Shown here: in pieces, positions 46,189 through 57,230 of the stretch
How the letters are laid out: each line of letters begins with the position of its first letter
Numbering within the stretch: the first letter of the stretch is position 1
Assembly: GCA_037349315.1 (NCBI GenBank)
Contig: JBAIAC010000033.1
Span: forward strand, 21,718,001-21,782,000
Origin: Chelydra serpentina
Taxonomy: Eukaryota; Chordata; Testudines; Chelydridae
Reading direction: 5' to 3'
DNA length: 64,000 nucleotides
Made by a program: the position numbers and the translations under genes
Notes under the pieces: generated by a model
What the model was told of the DNA's origin: nothing
Seen by the model: only the letters and a program-made list of their open reading frames with translations
Databases searched by the model: none

Positions 46189-46397
46189 TAGGGATTCTCA
46201 AACTGGGGGTCAGGACCCCTCAGGGGGTCGCAAGGTTATTACATGGGGGGGGGGGTCGCAAGCTGTCAGTCTCCACCCCAAACCCCCCTTTGCCTTCAGC
46301 ATTTATAAAAACGTTTTATAAAAACGTGTTTATATATAAACACTCAGAAGCTTGCTATGTGAAAGGGGTCACCAGTACAAAAGTTTGAGAACCACTG
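46189..46397. mobile_element. hAT MITE (209 bp)
   Basis: Ends tagggattctcaaac / gtttgagaaccactg with perfect 8-bp duplications ccctagag (46181-46188, 46398-46405). Contains an 11-G run near 46246. Confidence 0.87.
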
Positions 46398-46690
46398 CCC
46401 TAGAGTAGTGGCCAGCCTTACTTCCCCTGTGCCGGGGGGGAGGGATGTATGCCGCACACACACACACAGCGTGGCTCACTAGCACACCCCTGGCTTGGAT
46501 GTGTGAGTTTTTGCCCAGAGGGAGGTGTGTGGTTTCTATTTCCATTGGCTGATTCAAGTGTAGGGTGACAGTGAAATGGAAGATAAAGGAAAGTCAATCG
46601 AGTCCAAACTGGAGCATTTACTCTCTGAAAAGAGCAGTTTGAACTCTGACAGCAGAGAGACAGAGAAAGGCCACATGAAGACTGTCTCTA

Positions 46691-46696
<6 letters not shown>

Positions 46697-46723
<27 letters not shown>
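46697..46723 (-). repeat. Poly(A) tail of the RPL18 retrocopy (27 nt)
   Basis: A pure run of 27 T on the plus strand abuts the retrocopy's 3' UTR 14 bases beyond its AATAAA. An uninterrupted tail of this length suggests a fairly recent insertion, since such tails decay quickly. Confidence 0.9.
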
Positions 46724-47098
46724 ACGGTTCTGACCCATTTATTGGACACAGGCAGGTGCAGGCTGGCGCCGTTAGTTCTGGTAGCCCCGGCTGGCGCGGC
46801 GGCCCCGGGCCCGCTCAAACTTCCGCCCCTTGGAGCGCACGTAGGGCTTGGTGTGACTGTGGGGGGTGCCGGGGGCCTTGCCGAAGTGCCGGTACACCTC
46901 GCGTCCCTTCCTGGGCCCCGAGAGCAGCACGGTGCCCTGGCCCTTGGGGGCTGCCATGGCCAGCTGGTCAAAGGTCATGATCTGACCCCCCGCCTTCAGG
47001 ATACGACTGCGGGCTCCTTGGGTCACCCGCAGGGCACAGACCTTCAGCTTGGGGATGTCGTGGATGCGGATATCGTCGGTGATGGTTCCCACCAGAAT
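46724..47098 (-). pseudogene. RPL18: RPL18 retrocopy, 5'-truncated (ribosomal protein L18/eL18)
   Basis: On the minus strand an open frame of about 107 codons encodes the C-terminal 55-60% of ribosomal protein eL18, ending at a TAA (46772-46774). Clear blocks are [50 protein letters not shown] and [13 protein letters not shown]. No stop or frameshift is present. A short 3' UTR with AATAAA (46738-46743) follows, and 14 bases later a run of 27 A. No intron interrupts the part seen, so this is a reverse-transcribed mRNA copy, not the parent gene. Homology stops near 47098, upstream of the VGTITDD motif, leaving no start codon. The parent protein is a component of the 60S ribosomal subunit. I found no clear target-site duplication. 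Confidence 0.9.
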
Positions 47099-47744
47099 GT
47101 AATCCTCCTTAGGCTTGTGTCCTTGCTCCCCACGTGGGGTTTCAAGTCCTTACAGCTCCACTGTAATTGTTAACAGGTAGCTAAAGTGTCTTGTAGTACC
47201 TCACTATTTCCAGCAGAGGACTCTGCCTACTAAGAATTAAATGCTAGTTGGAAGCAGCACACACAAGACAGGCCAAAATCCTGTTAAATCAGGTTTAGTG
47301 CTTCTCACCAGGTTAAGCAGTTTCTGTGAGCTGAATATAATTTAGTGGGAGAAGTAAAAACACGATTCCATGACTGTAGATGCCTATAGTTTAAAGCCAT
47401 CCCTGCTAGGAGATAACAATTAACAGTTACATGTCACATCTACTGTGACATCCCTCATTCGGGATGGACTGTGTCTAGGTTTGGGCAGGGTGATAGGGTA
47501 CAGGTTCTATTACATCTGCAGAAAACAATACACAACAAGCAGGCTGGGGTTTAAAAGCGCTCTTGCGGCAGCTATTTTTAGGGTCACAAAGAAAGGGTTA
47601 AATTGTAAAGATCACACTGCTCCTGGGTGTAAAGCAAACAGGTTCTTTTCTTCAAAGGAATATAAACTATTCCCTCCTTCTCAGAGTAGAAGCAAACCCC
47701 CACAACTGGGATTGGAGGCAGCTGCTGAGAAACAGAGACATGAA

Positions 47745-47882
47745 GGTATGTCTACACAGCAACTAGACACCTGCAGCTGGCCCGTGCCAGACGATTTGGG
47801 CTTGCGGGGCTCGGTCTGGCTACACTACTGCTACCGAGTCGGTCTGGATCCTGGGCTCTGGGACCATGCAAGGTGGGAGGAT
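47745..47882 (+). mobile_element. MITE fragment (tgtctacac-ended)
   Basis: ggtatgtctacacagcaact, gctggcccgtgccagac and gggctcggtctggctacac are familiar parts of a turtle foldback MITE. It breaks off near gctctgggacc. Confidence 0.45.
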
Positions 47883-47919
47883 GAACTCCTTAGTTCTAAT
47901 CCTGGCTTGTTGTCTGGCT

Positions 47920-48010
47920 ATGAGCAAATGATTTGATTTGTGCCTCAGTTTACCCATCTATAAAATTCTACTTACTAATTTACTTCACAGAGTGATTGGG
48001 AGGGACTCTG
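47920..48010 (+). mobile_element. MIR SINE fragment
   Basis: tttgtgcctcagtttaccca then tctataaaattctacttac is the MIR core region in forward orientation. Confidence 0.65.
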
Positions 48011-48107
48011 AAAACACAGATTATTTCACAGTTCCTCCTCTCTATCTGATCACATATTGCTCCTTGCTTCATCCTGATCTGCTGAGAAACCTTGATAAGT
48101 TTCAGGG

Positions 48108-48290
48108 GGGAGGGATAGCTCAGGGGTTTGAGCGTTGGCCTGCTAAACCCAGGGTTGTGAGTTCAATCCTTGAGGGGGTCATTTGGGGATATGGGGCAAA
48201 AATTGGGGATTGGTCCTGCTTTGAGCAGGGGGTTGGACTAGATGACCTCCTAAGGTCCCTTCCAACCCTGATATTCTATGATTCTATTAA
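48108..48290 (+). mobile_element. tRNA-derived SINE (tortoise Pol III/Cry type) with CR1-like tail
   Basis: ggagggatagctcaggggtt, ttggcctgctaaaccc and gttgtgagttcaatcctt form the tRNA head. The tail ggttggactagatgacc...ctatgattctatt is a CR1-type 3' end, as in cryptodiran SINEs. This is the strongest organism marker in the window. Confidence 0.92.
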
Positions 48291-48399
48291 GTTTGAAATG
48301 GAGGCTCTTACCTTCATCACTGACAGCTCAGATAACATCTGTAGCGTGGGGTAGGGTCCCTTCTCCTCACACAAGGAAAGAGATTTATTCTCTCAGTGC

Positions 48400-48850
48400 C
48401 ACACCCGTTGCTGGCTATGTACGCTTGGCTGCAGCCTGGTGTGGTGACTTCCACAGTATGGGGAACCAGCAGCGCAAGGAGCCAGGTCCAGGAGTCTTCC
48501 AGCTGCAAGGAACCTGGAAACCCTGAGATCCCTGGGTCAAGTTGGGGCTCTCAGCTTTCAGGGCTGAGTCAGGAATCTGGGATCCAGGCCTTCCAGGCCC
48601 CAGCTCCCTACCAGGGACCGTGGAAAAACCCAGAAAGACCCAACTAAAGCCAGGGCTTCCAGCTCCATAGTAAGTAACTCTAGAAGTCTGGGGTCCCAGC
48701 TTCAGGGCAGTTCCTTGCCAGCAATTTGACATTCATTGAACCTGAAATGTTTTATGAAAATAATTCGGGTCCAATGAATCACCGTTTTCTGACCAGAAAG
48801 CCTTATTTTTTTGTCCAAAAATTTCTCACCAGCTCTAGCTACAAATTCTT
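48400..48850 (+). repeat. Unclassified interspersed repeat
   Basis: ttcattgaacctgaaatgtt, tccaatgaatcaccgttttc and atttctcaccagctctagc look like the end of a dispersed turtle repeat. The upstream part is rich in cagctcc / ccaggcc words. I cannot assign a class. Confidence 0.4.
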
Positions 48851-49052
48851 CCCTGGCTGTCCTTGGTTGTTTGCTGCCTTTTCTGTCTGTAGAGAAAGGG
48901 GTAAGTCATGAGTCAAGATAATCCCCTGGTCAGAATTTTTAGAGCGATGGACATTAAAACTTTTCAGTACTTCAAAACTTGTAAGGAAAGAAGGCCCATA
49001 TGTATTGCACCTGTCACAGATTTGTTGTAATCCTGCTATTATTTATCAATCA

Positions 49053-49348
49053 GTAAAGTATCAGAGGGGTAGCCATGTTAGTCTGTATCCACAAAAACTA
49101 CGAGGAGTCCAGTGGCACCTTAAAGACTAACAGATTTAGTTGGGCATAAGCTTTCGTGAGTAAAAAACCCACTTCTTCAGATGCATGGAGTGAAAATTAC
49201 AGATGCAGGCATTATTATACTGACACATGAAGAGAAGGGAGTTACCTTACAAGTGGAGAACCAGTGTTGACAAGGCCAATTCAGTCAGGGTGGATGTGGT
49301 CCACTCCTAATAACTGATGAGGAGGTATTAATACCTCTGATACTTTAC
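49053..49348 (-). mobile_element. Penelope-like repeat, copy C, with 15-bp inverted ends
   Basis: The minus strand reads gcatctgaagaagtgggt, cacgaaagcttatgcc, tctgttagtctttaaggtgc and ends agactaacatggctaccc. Both limits carry the same 15 bases in inverted form (gtaaagtatcagagg at 49053-49067, complement at 49334-49348). Confidence 0.65.
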
Positions 49349-49484
49349 AGCAGTAAGTAAATCAAAATAAAAAGTGATACCGAACAAATGGAGAAAAATG
49401 TAGGAATTCCAGGGGATTCCCTGAAAAAAAGTGTCTGGATCTTAATATAAAATTTCTACTTATGATGGTTCAGGTAGGTCTCCG

Positions 49485-49645
49485 GAAGTCAGAAGACCCG
49501 AGTTCTGTTTCTTACTTTGCCTTTGTCTCTTAATTTGTGTGTTTGTTTATACTAATTGTACAGACTCCACTTTGAGATATGAATACTCAGAAATTTATTT
49601 CTCAGGCTCCCCACCTTTGTAAAGTACTCTGAGACCCTGGAATTA
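49485..49645 (+). mobile_element. Possible MIR fragment
   Basis: gacccgagttctgtttct, tttgcctttgtctcttaa and a late cctttgtaaagtactctgag resemble a diverged MIR. Confidence 0.35.
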
Positions 49646-49675
49646 GACATGCTATTTCATTGAAAGTGTTTTGGG

Positions 49676-49752
49676 GCAGATCCTCCACTGGTGTAAATCA
49701 TCAGAAGTCAATGGAACTGTGACCACTGACACAAGCTGAAGATCTGCCCCTA
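49676..49752. repeat. Foldback repeat trace
   Basis: ggcagatcctccactggtgt, aaatcatcagaagtcaatgg and cagatcttcagcttg-type complement show the dyad family of 18404. Confidence 0.5.
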
Positions 49753-49759
49753 ACTGGTA

Positions 49760-51010
49760 GGTATTTTTCCACAGACAATGGCAGCACTTTTGTTTGAACT
49801 TCAAAGTATTTCTTTGTGTGCTTTTTCGAGAATTCAGTCGAAAATTAAGCACAGTTGCTTTGAGCCATTGTTTTTTCAGCTTTGAGAGAAAAGTTGGAGC
49901 TTCCTCCTGAAGAGGGTCGAATTTTTTGAAGATTACAGAGGTCCTGGATAGGAAACAGAGATTTTCAGGGCAGTGTAAATCTTTATGATGAAGGTAAATG
50001 TCTGGGATTCTCTGCCACAGAGATCAGATACCATGGTAATGGGACCATATAGTCAGAATTAATTAGATTACGATCTATCTGATTTTCATACCACGCTCAT
50101 CACGAAGGTATCTGATTGCACAATACAGTAATAAAGGGAGTCTAAAATATGCCATTAACAAATAAGAATGTACTTATGTATAGAAAAACAAAGATTAGGC
50201 AAAGGAATACAACAACTGCCCAGGGTGCAATGCTCTGGGAAAACTCTCTTCCACCATTTGGAATTAGGGCCCTGATATTATCCAGCTTGCGTTGTTCATG
50301 TGAGGTCACTTATACTGACTGTAGCTAGAGAGGGCTGGTGAGGAGGAGAAAGGAGGAGCATAGGAGTCAATCATTTTATTATTTAGAGGAAAACATACTG
50401 ACCTGAACAGTTCTTCTGATCTTATAATGAATGTTGATTCATGAATTTAAGCATTCACGTGCCTTGAATAACTGACTATATCTGGGTGTGTCTTCTATAC
50501 AATAATGTTCCCACTTAACAGGGCAGCAGACAATCATTTTGGACCAGTAAAGTAAGATTCAAGAAGGTACTATCAATTCTATTTGTGATTCAGTGCTCAG
50601 CGCTCTGGCCTTTGAGAGGCTGCAGGGCTGGAACATTGGGGAGTTTTCTCTTTCCAGTATGCTTGTTTCACTTGAGGATACTTTTTGTAAATTGGATTAA
50701 ACACTTTTATCTTTATTTGAAATGCCTTGAGACTCTCCTTTGATGTTGTCATGAGTGCACTCTCTCTCACTCACTCTCTTTATAAGTTTGTGGAGCTGAT
50801 TTTTTTAAAGGAACGACAGCAGTTGCAAGACAAATAATTTTTGCACTTGAGAAATATTTATGGCTAATGACTGAAATCCATTGACTATTAGAATTTAGAT
50901 TGTAAGTACAAAAGGGGAAGCTGACTGAAGATCAGAATAGGATTCTCTCCCCCTGTGCAGCTGGCCAGGTGCATTGTAGGGTGTTTGATTTTCCTTTAAA
51001 GAATCTGTTA
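49760..51010. other. No recognisable feature
   Basis: AT-rich intergenic sequence; no coding-like frame or named repeat. Confidence 0.4.
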
Positions 51011-51014
51011 TTAT

Positions 51015-51062
51015 CAGCTGGATACCAGACTAGACGATCGTAATGGTCTGTTCTGCTCAGGC
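51015..51062 (+). mobile_element. CR1 LINE tail fragment
   Basis: ccagactagacgatcgtaat then ggtctgttctg resembles a CR1 3' end. Confidence 0.4.
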
Positions 51063-51755
51063 ATGTGCTGTAAAGGTTTCAGATGGGCACTTGTACGCAC
51101 ACTGGTTCTACATTAGAGAATGCACAAGTTGTTAATGTATGTGCTGGTGATCTTTTACCCTTATCAGGTATCTTCAATATGTATTTACAATGTTATTAAA
51201 ACACAGCATTTCAAGTCGACTTTGGCATGTTTTAGTAAAAGGCTATGCAGACTGCTTGAGGTTTGCAGTATGTATTTGAATGCAAACACACATACCTGAT
51301 TGCCCCTGGGTGTTGTTAACAGTTGTTATTACTGACCTGGAAATGATTCCACTTTCCTTTATCTTGTATGAGTATTGTCTTTGTCTGGGTTGTACCAGAT
51401 GTGCAATACTTGAACTCTCTCCATAACACATCGCTAATCATTACACTGCACATTTATTTATTTATTTCCCTGGTGCAGCTCCAAGCACGACTATGCACGT
51501 TTGGGTTTGTTTGTTTAAAAATTACCAACAAATCCAGTAACAGAAAACACACTGCACTGTAACAAATCCATAGCCATCTAGGCACTACACAGGGGGTCTT
51601 TCATATGAACTTCACCACAACATGGCAATAGAACTTAGATCTTCCTTCTCCAAGAACACGGTCATCTACCATATGATGGAAAAGAGAATCTCGATTAGTT
51701 GTTAAGCATTGTAAGGCCTGATGTGGGCAGCTCTGATCCTATTCAATAGAGGGCA

Positions 51756-51760
<5 letters not shown>

Positions 51761-51798
<38 letters not shown>
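51761..51798. repeat. (CA)19 microsatellite
   Basis: Uninterrupted CA dinucleotides preceded by gcgcg; likely length-polymorphic. Confidence 0.98.
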
Positions 51799-51799
<1 letters not shown>

Positions 51800-51931
51800 C
51801 ATTACACTATTATAGACAGAAGAAAGATTAACAAACCGTACCAATTCCTGGCTAGTAAAAATGTGACATGACAAAACTATTTAAATGTAAGTTTAACAAG
51901 GATTGCTTCTCCCCCCTCCAATCACTCTATG

Positions 51932-52549
51932 CAGTAGCGTAGCTGGGGGGGGGGGGGAGCAGGGGGAGCAGCCGCTCCCCCTGAGCACATTTTCCAAAAG
52001 TGGCACCTTTTTAATTTTTGAAAGGGTGGAGACCGGTGGACGGAGGTGGAGCGACAAAATAAAGCAGGGGTCCCACCGCTGGCCCCACCAAGAGCCCGCT
52101 GCTGGCCTGGATGAAAGAACCCAGACTAGCAGCGGGCTGAGACCTGGGCTGGCAGGAGCCCACGGGGGGGGGGGGGGGGGGGGAGGGGGAGGGATTCCAG
52201 AGCAGGGCAGGCTGAGCGGCTCAGCCTGCCGCCGCTCTGAGATTCCCCCCGCGGGCTCCTGCCAGCAGGGATCCCACCGCTGGCCCCACCAAGAGCCCGC
52301 TGCTGGCTTGGGTAAAAGAACCCAGGCCAGCAGTGGGCTGAGAGACCCCGGCTGGCAGGAGCCTGCAGGGGGGATCCCAGAGCGGGGCGGGCTGAGCAGC
52401 TCAGCCAGCCGCCGCTCTAGGATTCCCCCACGGGCTCCTGCCAGCAGGGGTCCCGCTGCTGGCCTGGGTTCTTTCACCCAAGTTGGGTCGGGTGGCACCT
52501 TTTTTTATGTGTTCGCTCCCCCTGGTGCTAGAACCCGGCTACGCCACTG
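51932..52549. mobile_element. hAT MITE, cagtagcgtagc family, copy 1 (618 bp)
   Basis: Ends cagtagcgtagctggg / cccggctacgccactg with perfect 8-bp duplications actctatg (51924-51931, 52550-52557). The interior has an internal tandem duplication (units starting at 52064, 52265 and 52444) and a 20-G run at 52164-52183. Confidence 0.92.
52064..52470. repeat. Tandem duplication inside the hAT copy 1
   Basis: gcagggrtcccaccgctgg starts at 52064 and 52265 and a partial third unit at 52444, giving periods of 201 and 179 bases; the difference is partly the 20-G run in unit 1. Confidence 0.8.
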
Positions 52550-53083
52550 ACTCTATGGTGTAATGGGATGGGGTAGAAAGCTAAGATCAAACATTCACTC
52601 TTGCTTTTAGTTTTCCCAGTAGAGTTATTTCCCCCGAAAGCACCACCAATTAATACTACCCCTGCACACACAAATCCCCCCCACCCAGTTTTGCTGGTGC
52701 CACTCTCATACAGATTCCCACACAGATCCTACCCCCCCTATAATACCTGTGTGCCCCACACAAGCCTTCAACTGCTGCTGTTCCCCAGAATGCTGGGCCG
52801 CAACTTCATCTCCAGCTCCTCTTCCTCACTCCCCTGCTGGTACTGGAGGAGGCTGAGGAGAAGTGGGGCCAGTCTGGAGTCTCTTCACACACACGCTCCT
52901 GGGAGGAGTCAGGAGGCCCAGTGCTGGGAGCTGCAGGAGAGGAGGAGCTGCAGCGCCAACTGAGGAACAGGGCTGAACAACCCCTGTAGCTCTAGCAGCC
53001 TTTAGGAGAAGCAGCTCAGCCTGCTTCGTATGCTGAAAGAGGAAGAAATTCCCTCAGCATATGCAGTAGCTCTGATTGGCTGC

Positions 53084-53305
53084 CAGTAGCGTAGCCGGGG
53101 TGGAGCAGGGGGAGCAGCTGCTCCCCCACTGAGCAGAAGCGGCGCCTTTTTGTGCTCCGATGCCTTTTGCTTCTGCGCTGCAGCCGGAGCGGAGCATTTT
53201 TTGTTGCTCCCGGTGTCTTTTTTTGTTGTTGCTCCCGATGCTTTTTGCTCCAGGGCCTTTTTTTAGCTCCGCTCCCCCTGTGCTCTAAACCTGGCTACGC
53301 CACTG
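53084..53305. mobile_element. hAT MITE, cagtagcgtagc family, copy 2 (222 bp)
   Basis: Ends cagtagcgtagccgg / ctggctacgccactg, with duplications ttggctgc / ctggctgc (7 of 8). The interior has repeated ttttgctcc and gctccc blocks shared with copy 3. Confidence 0.87.
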
Positions 53306-53309
53306 CTGG

Positions 53310-55620
53310 CTGCCCCTTGCCAGGAAACTGGGGGAGGGAGCGAACTGGAGGGTGATTTTCACAGGTTCTTCTTTCAGACCTGTAGTAGGGTGTGAAAACT
53401 CACAACCTTGGAAACCCCCTCGAGTTGGCAGCCTGGCTTACACATCCACTGAGGAGAGAGAAGAAAGTTTGCAGATGCAGTTATGGAGCCCTGCACTAGG
53501 CTGTGTAGGGGCAAGGATACCTGTAACATTGGAGAGATCCCATCCAAGCTGCTCGCTGTATGATAGGTCTGTACACACTCATTGTTTGCGGATGGTCCCT
53601 CTATGCTCAGGAATCCATGGTAAGGTTTATATCAGCCCTTGCTAAGATGCAGATGCCTGCTTCCCAGAGCAGCAATAACTTGTCTCTTCTCTAGTAAGTT
53701 ATGTTGTTTCTCCTCTGAAGTCCTTTTGGCAGCTGCCAAGTCTCCCATATTTCCACAGGCCCCACACTCACAGGCTTGTGCTCTGTGAGGATTGTTTTGA
53801 AGACCTTTGGCTGGAGACCATTTTAATATAAGAAGAATGGGGCAAGATCCCTAGCTGGTGTAAACTGGCACAGCTTCGTTGAATTCACAGCCGCTATGCC
53901 CACTAACACCTAATCTACCCCCTGACATCCTATCAGAAAGGTGGTTTTGGCTTTTGTTCAGGATCTCAAGCCATTTCTTGTAGTAGTGGAAGTTGCGAGG
54001 CTTTTTGGTGCATGGGCCATGGGAAGATATAGCCCTAAACCAGCTTTTACATGTGGAAAAAAAGATATCATGGTATAACTTAATCGCACTTTCAAAATGT
54101 TATTTGTCACCTGCTTGACAGGGCTAGTGTTTTGGGCTAGTCTGAACATTCTACATTTAGGGTGAGAAACTTAACAATCCACAGAGGCCTGATTCGGATC
54201 ACATTTGCCCTTTGTTTAAAAATCAAACAAACAAAAACACAAGTATGACTCTACTGACTTCAGAATAGTTACTCTTAATTTACACCAGTGTAACAGAGAG
54301 CAGAATAGAGCTCAATGTGTGTATGCACATATACAGCTATTGTGCATAAACATGAAACTAATTTCTAGTGTGGAATACTACTATCATTTTTAAAAGCTGA
54401 CAATTTCAGCTAAAACTCTAACAAAATAACTTTGGTCCCAAAGGAGCTGAAAAAAGGAAAAAAATTACAAAGCTTTAATTGTTGTGTTTGAATAGCTATC
54501 ATTTAAAAATCAGCATCATCATTTTGATATACAAATGACAAGTCACAGCCAGAACACTAAGCAGAGTTTACTAACCCACAGGAAGTGAAGGTATACAATG
54601 TGGGCTGTTTGGTAGTCACTAGCCATACCGTACTCCAGGTACAACTCTGTCTCGTATGGAAAGTTAGGCTACTACTACTTACCTACTGCCCAGCAATTTT
54701 GTGGGTTAATTAATTAGCTTGGATTAGATTGTACCCTAATCTGAAGTGGCCACATAGAGAAGTGGGGGAGGGGGGCTAAGTCTCCCACCCCCAAAACGGT
54801 AGCATTACTGTTACCTGGATTGTGACTTTGAGCACAGGGGGGAGAGCAAAGGCCCGGGAGTGAATGAGAAGGGCTATGGCTGGCTAGATGTTGAGGTGAA
54901 GGGAGGAAGCATGGTCCACCCCAAAAAGGGATGTAAGACCTCCATAGCTCACTAAAGTCAAAGACTCCCATTGATTTAGGATTTGGGCTGAAGTAATTTA
55001 CTCCCTCCCCCCACCTCCCTGAGGAGCTCTCTCTAAAGCACAGTGTCTCCCTAGGTTTCCTGCTCAGGCAATGTACTGACATGCAAAGGTACTACAAGAC
55101 TCTTTGTGACTCAATGCTGTAACCCCGCCCTGACCCTTTGTACAGCCATTGGAAGAGTCACTCCGGTGTGTTGCTAGGTTACTATGTTGCGCAATTGGAC
55201 ATTCCAAAAATGTACCTACATTTGTGAAGTTAAAAATAAAGGGTGATAATGAGGGCTGGGGAGCAATGGTAACAGACAAACTACACAGGAGACACAAGTA
55301 GAAGCCATAAAATGAGGAGATAACTGACCCAACATTTAAGAGCTCCCATCTAAGGACCTTGCTCCCATTTGACATGATGTGAGTGGAAGCAGGATTGGGA
55401 CTTAAATTATTACAAATGAGAAGCTAAATGAGAATTGCAGAAGGATATTAATGGCAGAGTGTGGACCAACCTGCTCCCACTGAAGCCAGTAGGAGAGTTT
55501 TGCTATTAATATATCAGCAGCGGGCAGGCAGGGCCAGCGATCTGGGTAGCAGCCCTTGGTGCCAAATCAACATCTGGGGAGGAGCTATATTGTTCTCCTT
55601 CCCCCTCAGCTGTTCAGGGG
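53310..55620. other. No gene; foldback traces
   Basis: Traces of the tttacaccagtgtaa-type foldback lie near 53850 and 54275. Otherwise unclassified. Confidence 0.4.
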
Positions 55621-55630
55621 ATGCGGAGAA

Positions 55631-55829
55631 CAGTAGCGTAGCCAGGGGGGGAACAGGGGGAGCGGCCGCTCCCCCACTGAGCAGAAGTGGCATCTTTTTT
55701 GTGTTCCGATGCCTTTTGCTCCTGCGCTGCAGCCGGAGCGGAGCATTTTTTCCCCTCCCGACGCTTTTTGCTCCCGGCGCCTTTTTTTAGCTCCGCTCCC
55801 CCTGTGCTCTAAACCTGGCTATGCCACTG
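55631..55829. mobile_element. hAT MITE, cagtagcgtagc family, copy 3 (199 bp)
   Basis: Ends cagtagcgtagccaggg / ctggctatgccactg, with duplications gcggagaa / gccgagaa (7 of 8). The interior is very similar to copy 2 (for example ctgcgctgcagccggagcgg). Confidence 0.88.
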
Positions 55830-55849
55830 GCCGAGAAAGTTTTCTTCCC

Positions 55850-56920
55850 GGTGCAATAAAACACTTAGGGCCAGCCCCGGGGACAGGATCAAGTACTATG
55901 CAAGTGACACGCACCTATGTAGCTGCCTAGAGCAGCTGAAGAGCACACATGCTTCTTCAGAAAGCGGTATCATGCAGATCACAGCCTGTTTTTCTACTGA
56001 GGCACAATGTAACCAATTCTCACCTGTCTCTGTGCATCTCCAGGGCTGTAAATTGATGCAGAATTAGTTAGCTAAGATCCTTACTGAATAGGCATTGCCA
56101 GTTAGGAACACGGATTTTTTAAACAAGCCATCGGCTTCAAAGAATAAACATGAAACTTGTAAGGGCTCCACTGGGCTGATGTGCTTAGAGCTCAACAAAA
56201 ATGGGTTTTTAAAGGCACTTCTGCAAGTTAGCAAATCTACTAGTCTAAGGTATGCCAAAGGAAATGGCAAAAGAAGAATTAAAAGCCAAAATCTGCCATG
56301 AAAATGCCATTAGGTTAGAGAGATCCGAGTGCAACAATGGACCACTTGAAAGAGTTACAGCATCTTCAAAGACTAAAGCTGGGACTAAAGGAACCGAGAG
56401 TCACCACACTTTACATCACTGCCCCATCCCCCAACCTCCATAATCTTACCTGCGAACTCTCCCTCCCAAACGGACTCTTCCCCTAGTACTCCTCCAAACA
56501 TAACCTTTGTCTTGCTTTTCTCCACAGACTCCTTGATCCAGCCTCCCTTCCCCTCTTAAACTGTTGGTTTCTCTCCGATTTTCAGACCCAAACCCACATT
56601 TGACTGTTGCAAACTGCTTCCCTCTTTAGTAGATCAAATTACAACCCTGAATGTGTGCACCTCAAATAGGGGTAGGGTGCGTTGAAACTAATTTAGCAAT
56701 TCAGGCCATTCCTACTGGTGGGACAGGAGTTAACTGTGAACCAGCCCAGATTTTGAAGGTCTCTTAGTACGTTTACATGGCCCTGATGATGCAATTTTAA
56801 CTGGTTTTTAAGCTCTTACATCAATGCAAGAAGGCTAACAGGCAGGGGCATGATTTGGGGATGAGGCAGAGGACCTACCTCCTCCACTGCCCTTATTTTC
56901 CTTCCAGCTCCCCTACTATC
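55850..56920. other. No recognisable feature
   Basis: Intergenic; short chance frames only. Confidence 0.4.
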
Positions 56921-56928
56921 CCCAGGTC

Positions 56929-57230
56929 CAGGTCTGGTGCTATCACTAGGCGACCCTAGGCGGTTGCTTAGGGTGCCAGGATTTGGGGGGTCCCTCGGCG
57001 GCCGCCCGGGTCCTTGGCGGCATTTCAGCGGCAGGATCTTCGTCCGCCCGGGTCCTCGGCGGCATTTCGGCGGCAGGATCTTTGACCGCCCGGGTCCTCG
57101 GCGGCATTTCGGCGGCAGGATCTTCGGCCTCCCGGGTCCTCGGCGGCATTTCGGCAGCAGGATTTTCGGTCGCCCGGGACGTCTCCTGGAGGCACCGCCT
57201 AGGGCAGCAAAAAAGCTGGCGACGCTCCTG
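56929..57230. mobile_element. hAT MITE carrying a 42-bp tandem array (302 bp)
   Basis: Perfect 8-bp duplications cccaggtc at 56921-56928 and 57231-57238. The right end is gctggcgacgctcctg and the left end caggtctggtgctatc (diverged). The interior holds a minisatellite at 57004-57180. Confidence 0.82.
57004..57180. repeat. 42-bp minisatellite, 4.2 units
   Basis: gcccgggtcc starts at 57004, 57046, 57088, 57130 (first base changed) and 57172 (last bases changed), an exact 42-base period. Because 42 is a multiple of 3, one frame reads as a 14-residue repeat (RVLGGISAAG...) by accident. Confidence 0.92.

Noticed and set aside
46724..47098. RPL18 as a real exon of the parent gene
   Set aside because: An AATAAA followed by a 27-A genomic tail and the sudden 5' loss of homology fit a retrocopy, not a normal terminal exon.
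47445..47936. 163-residue plus-strand frame
   Set aside because: Crosses a MITE piece and unique sequence without any motif; no splice or start context worth defending.
51893..52550. Opposing frames of 201 and 215 residues
   Set aside because: Both cover the duplicated core and G-run of a non-autonomous hAT; proline and glycine runs reflect the repeat, not a gene.
57004..57180. CRISPR-like array
   Set aside because: Contiguous 42-bp tandem units without spacers, in a vertebrate hAT element.
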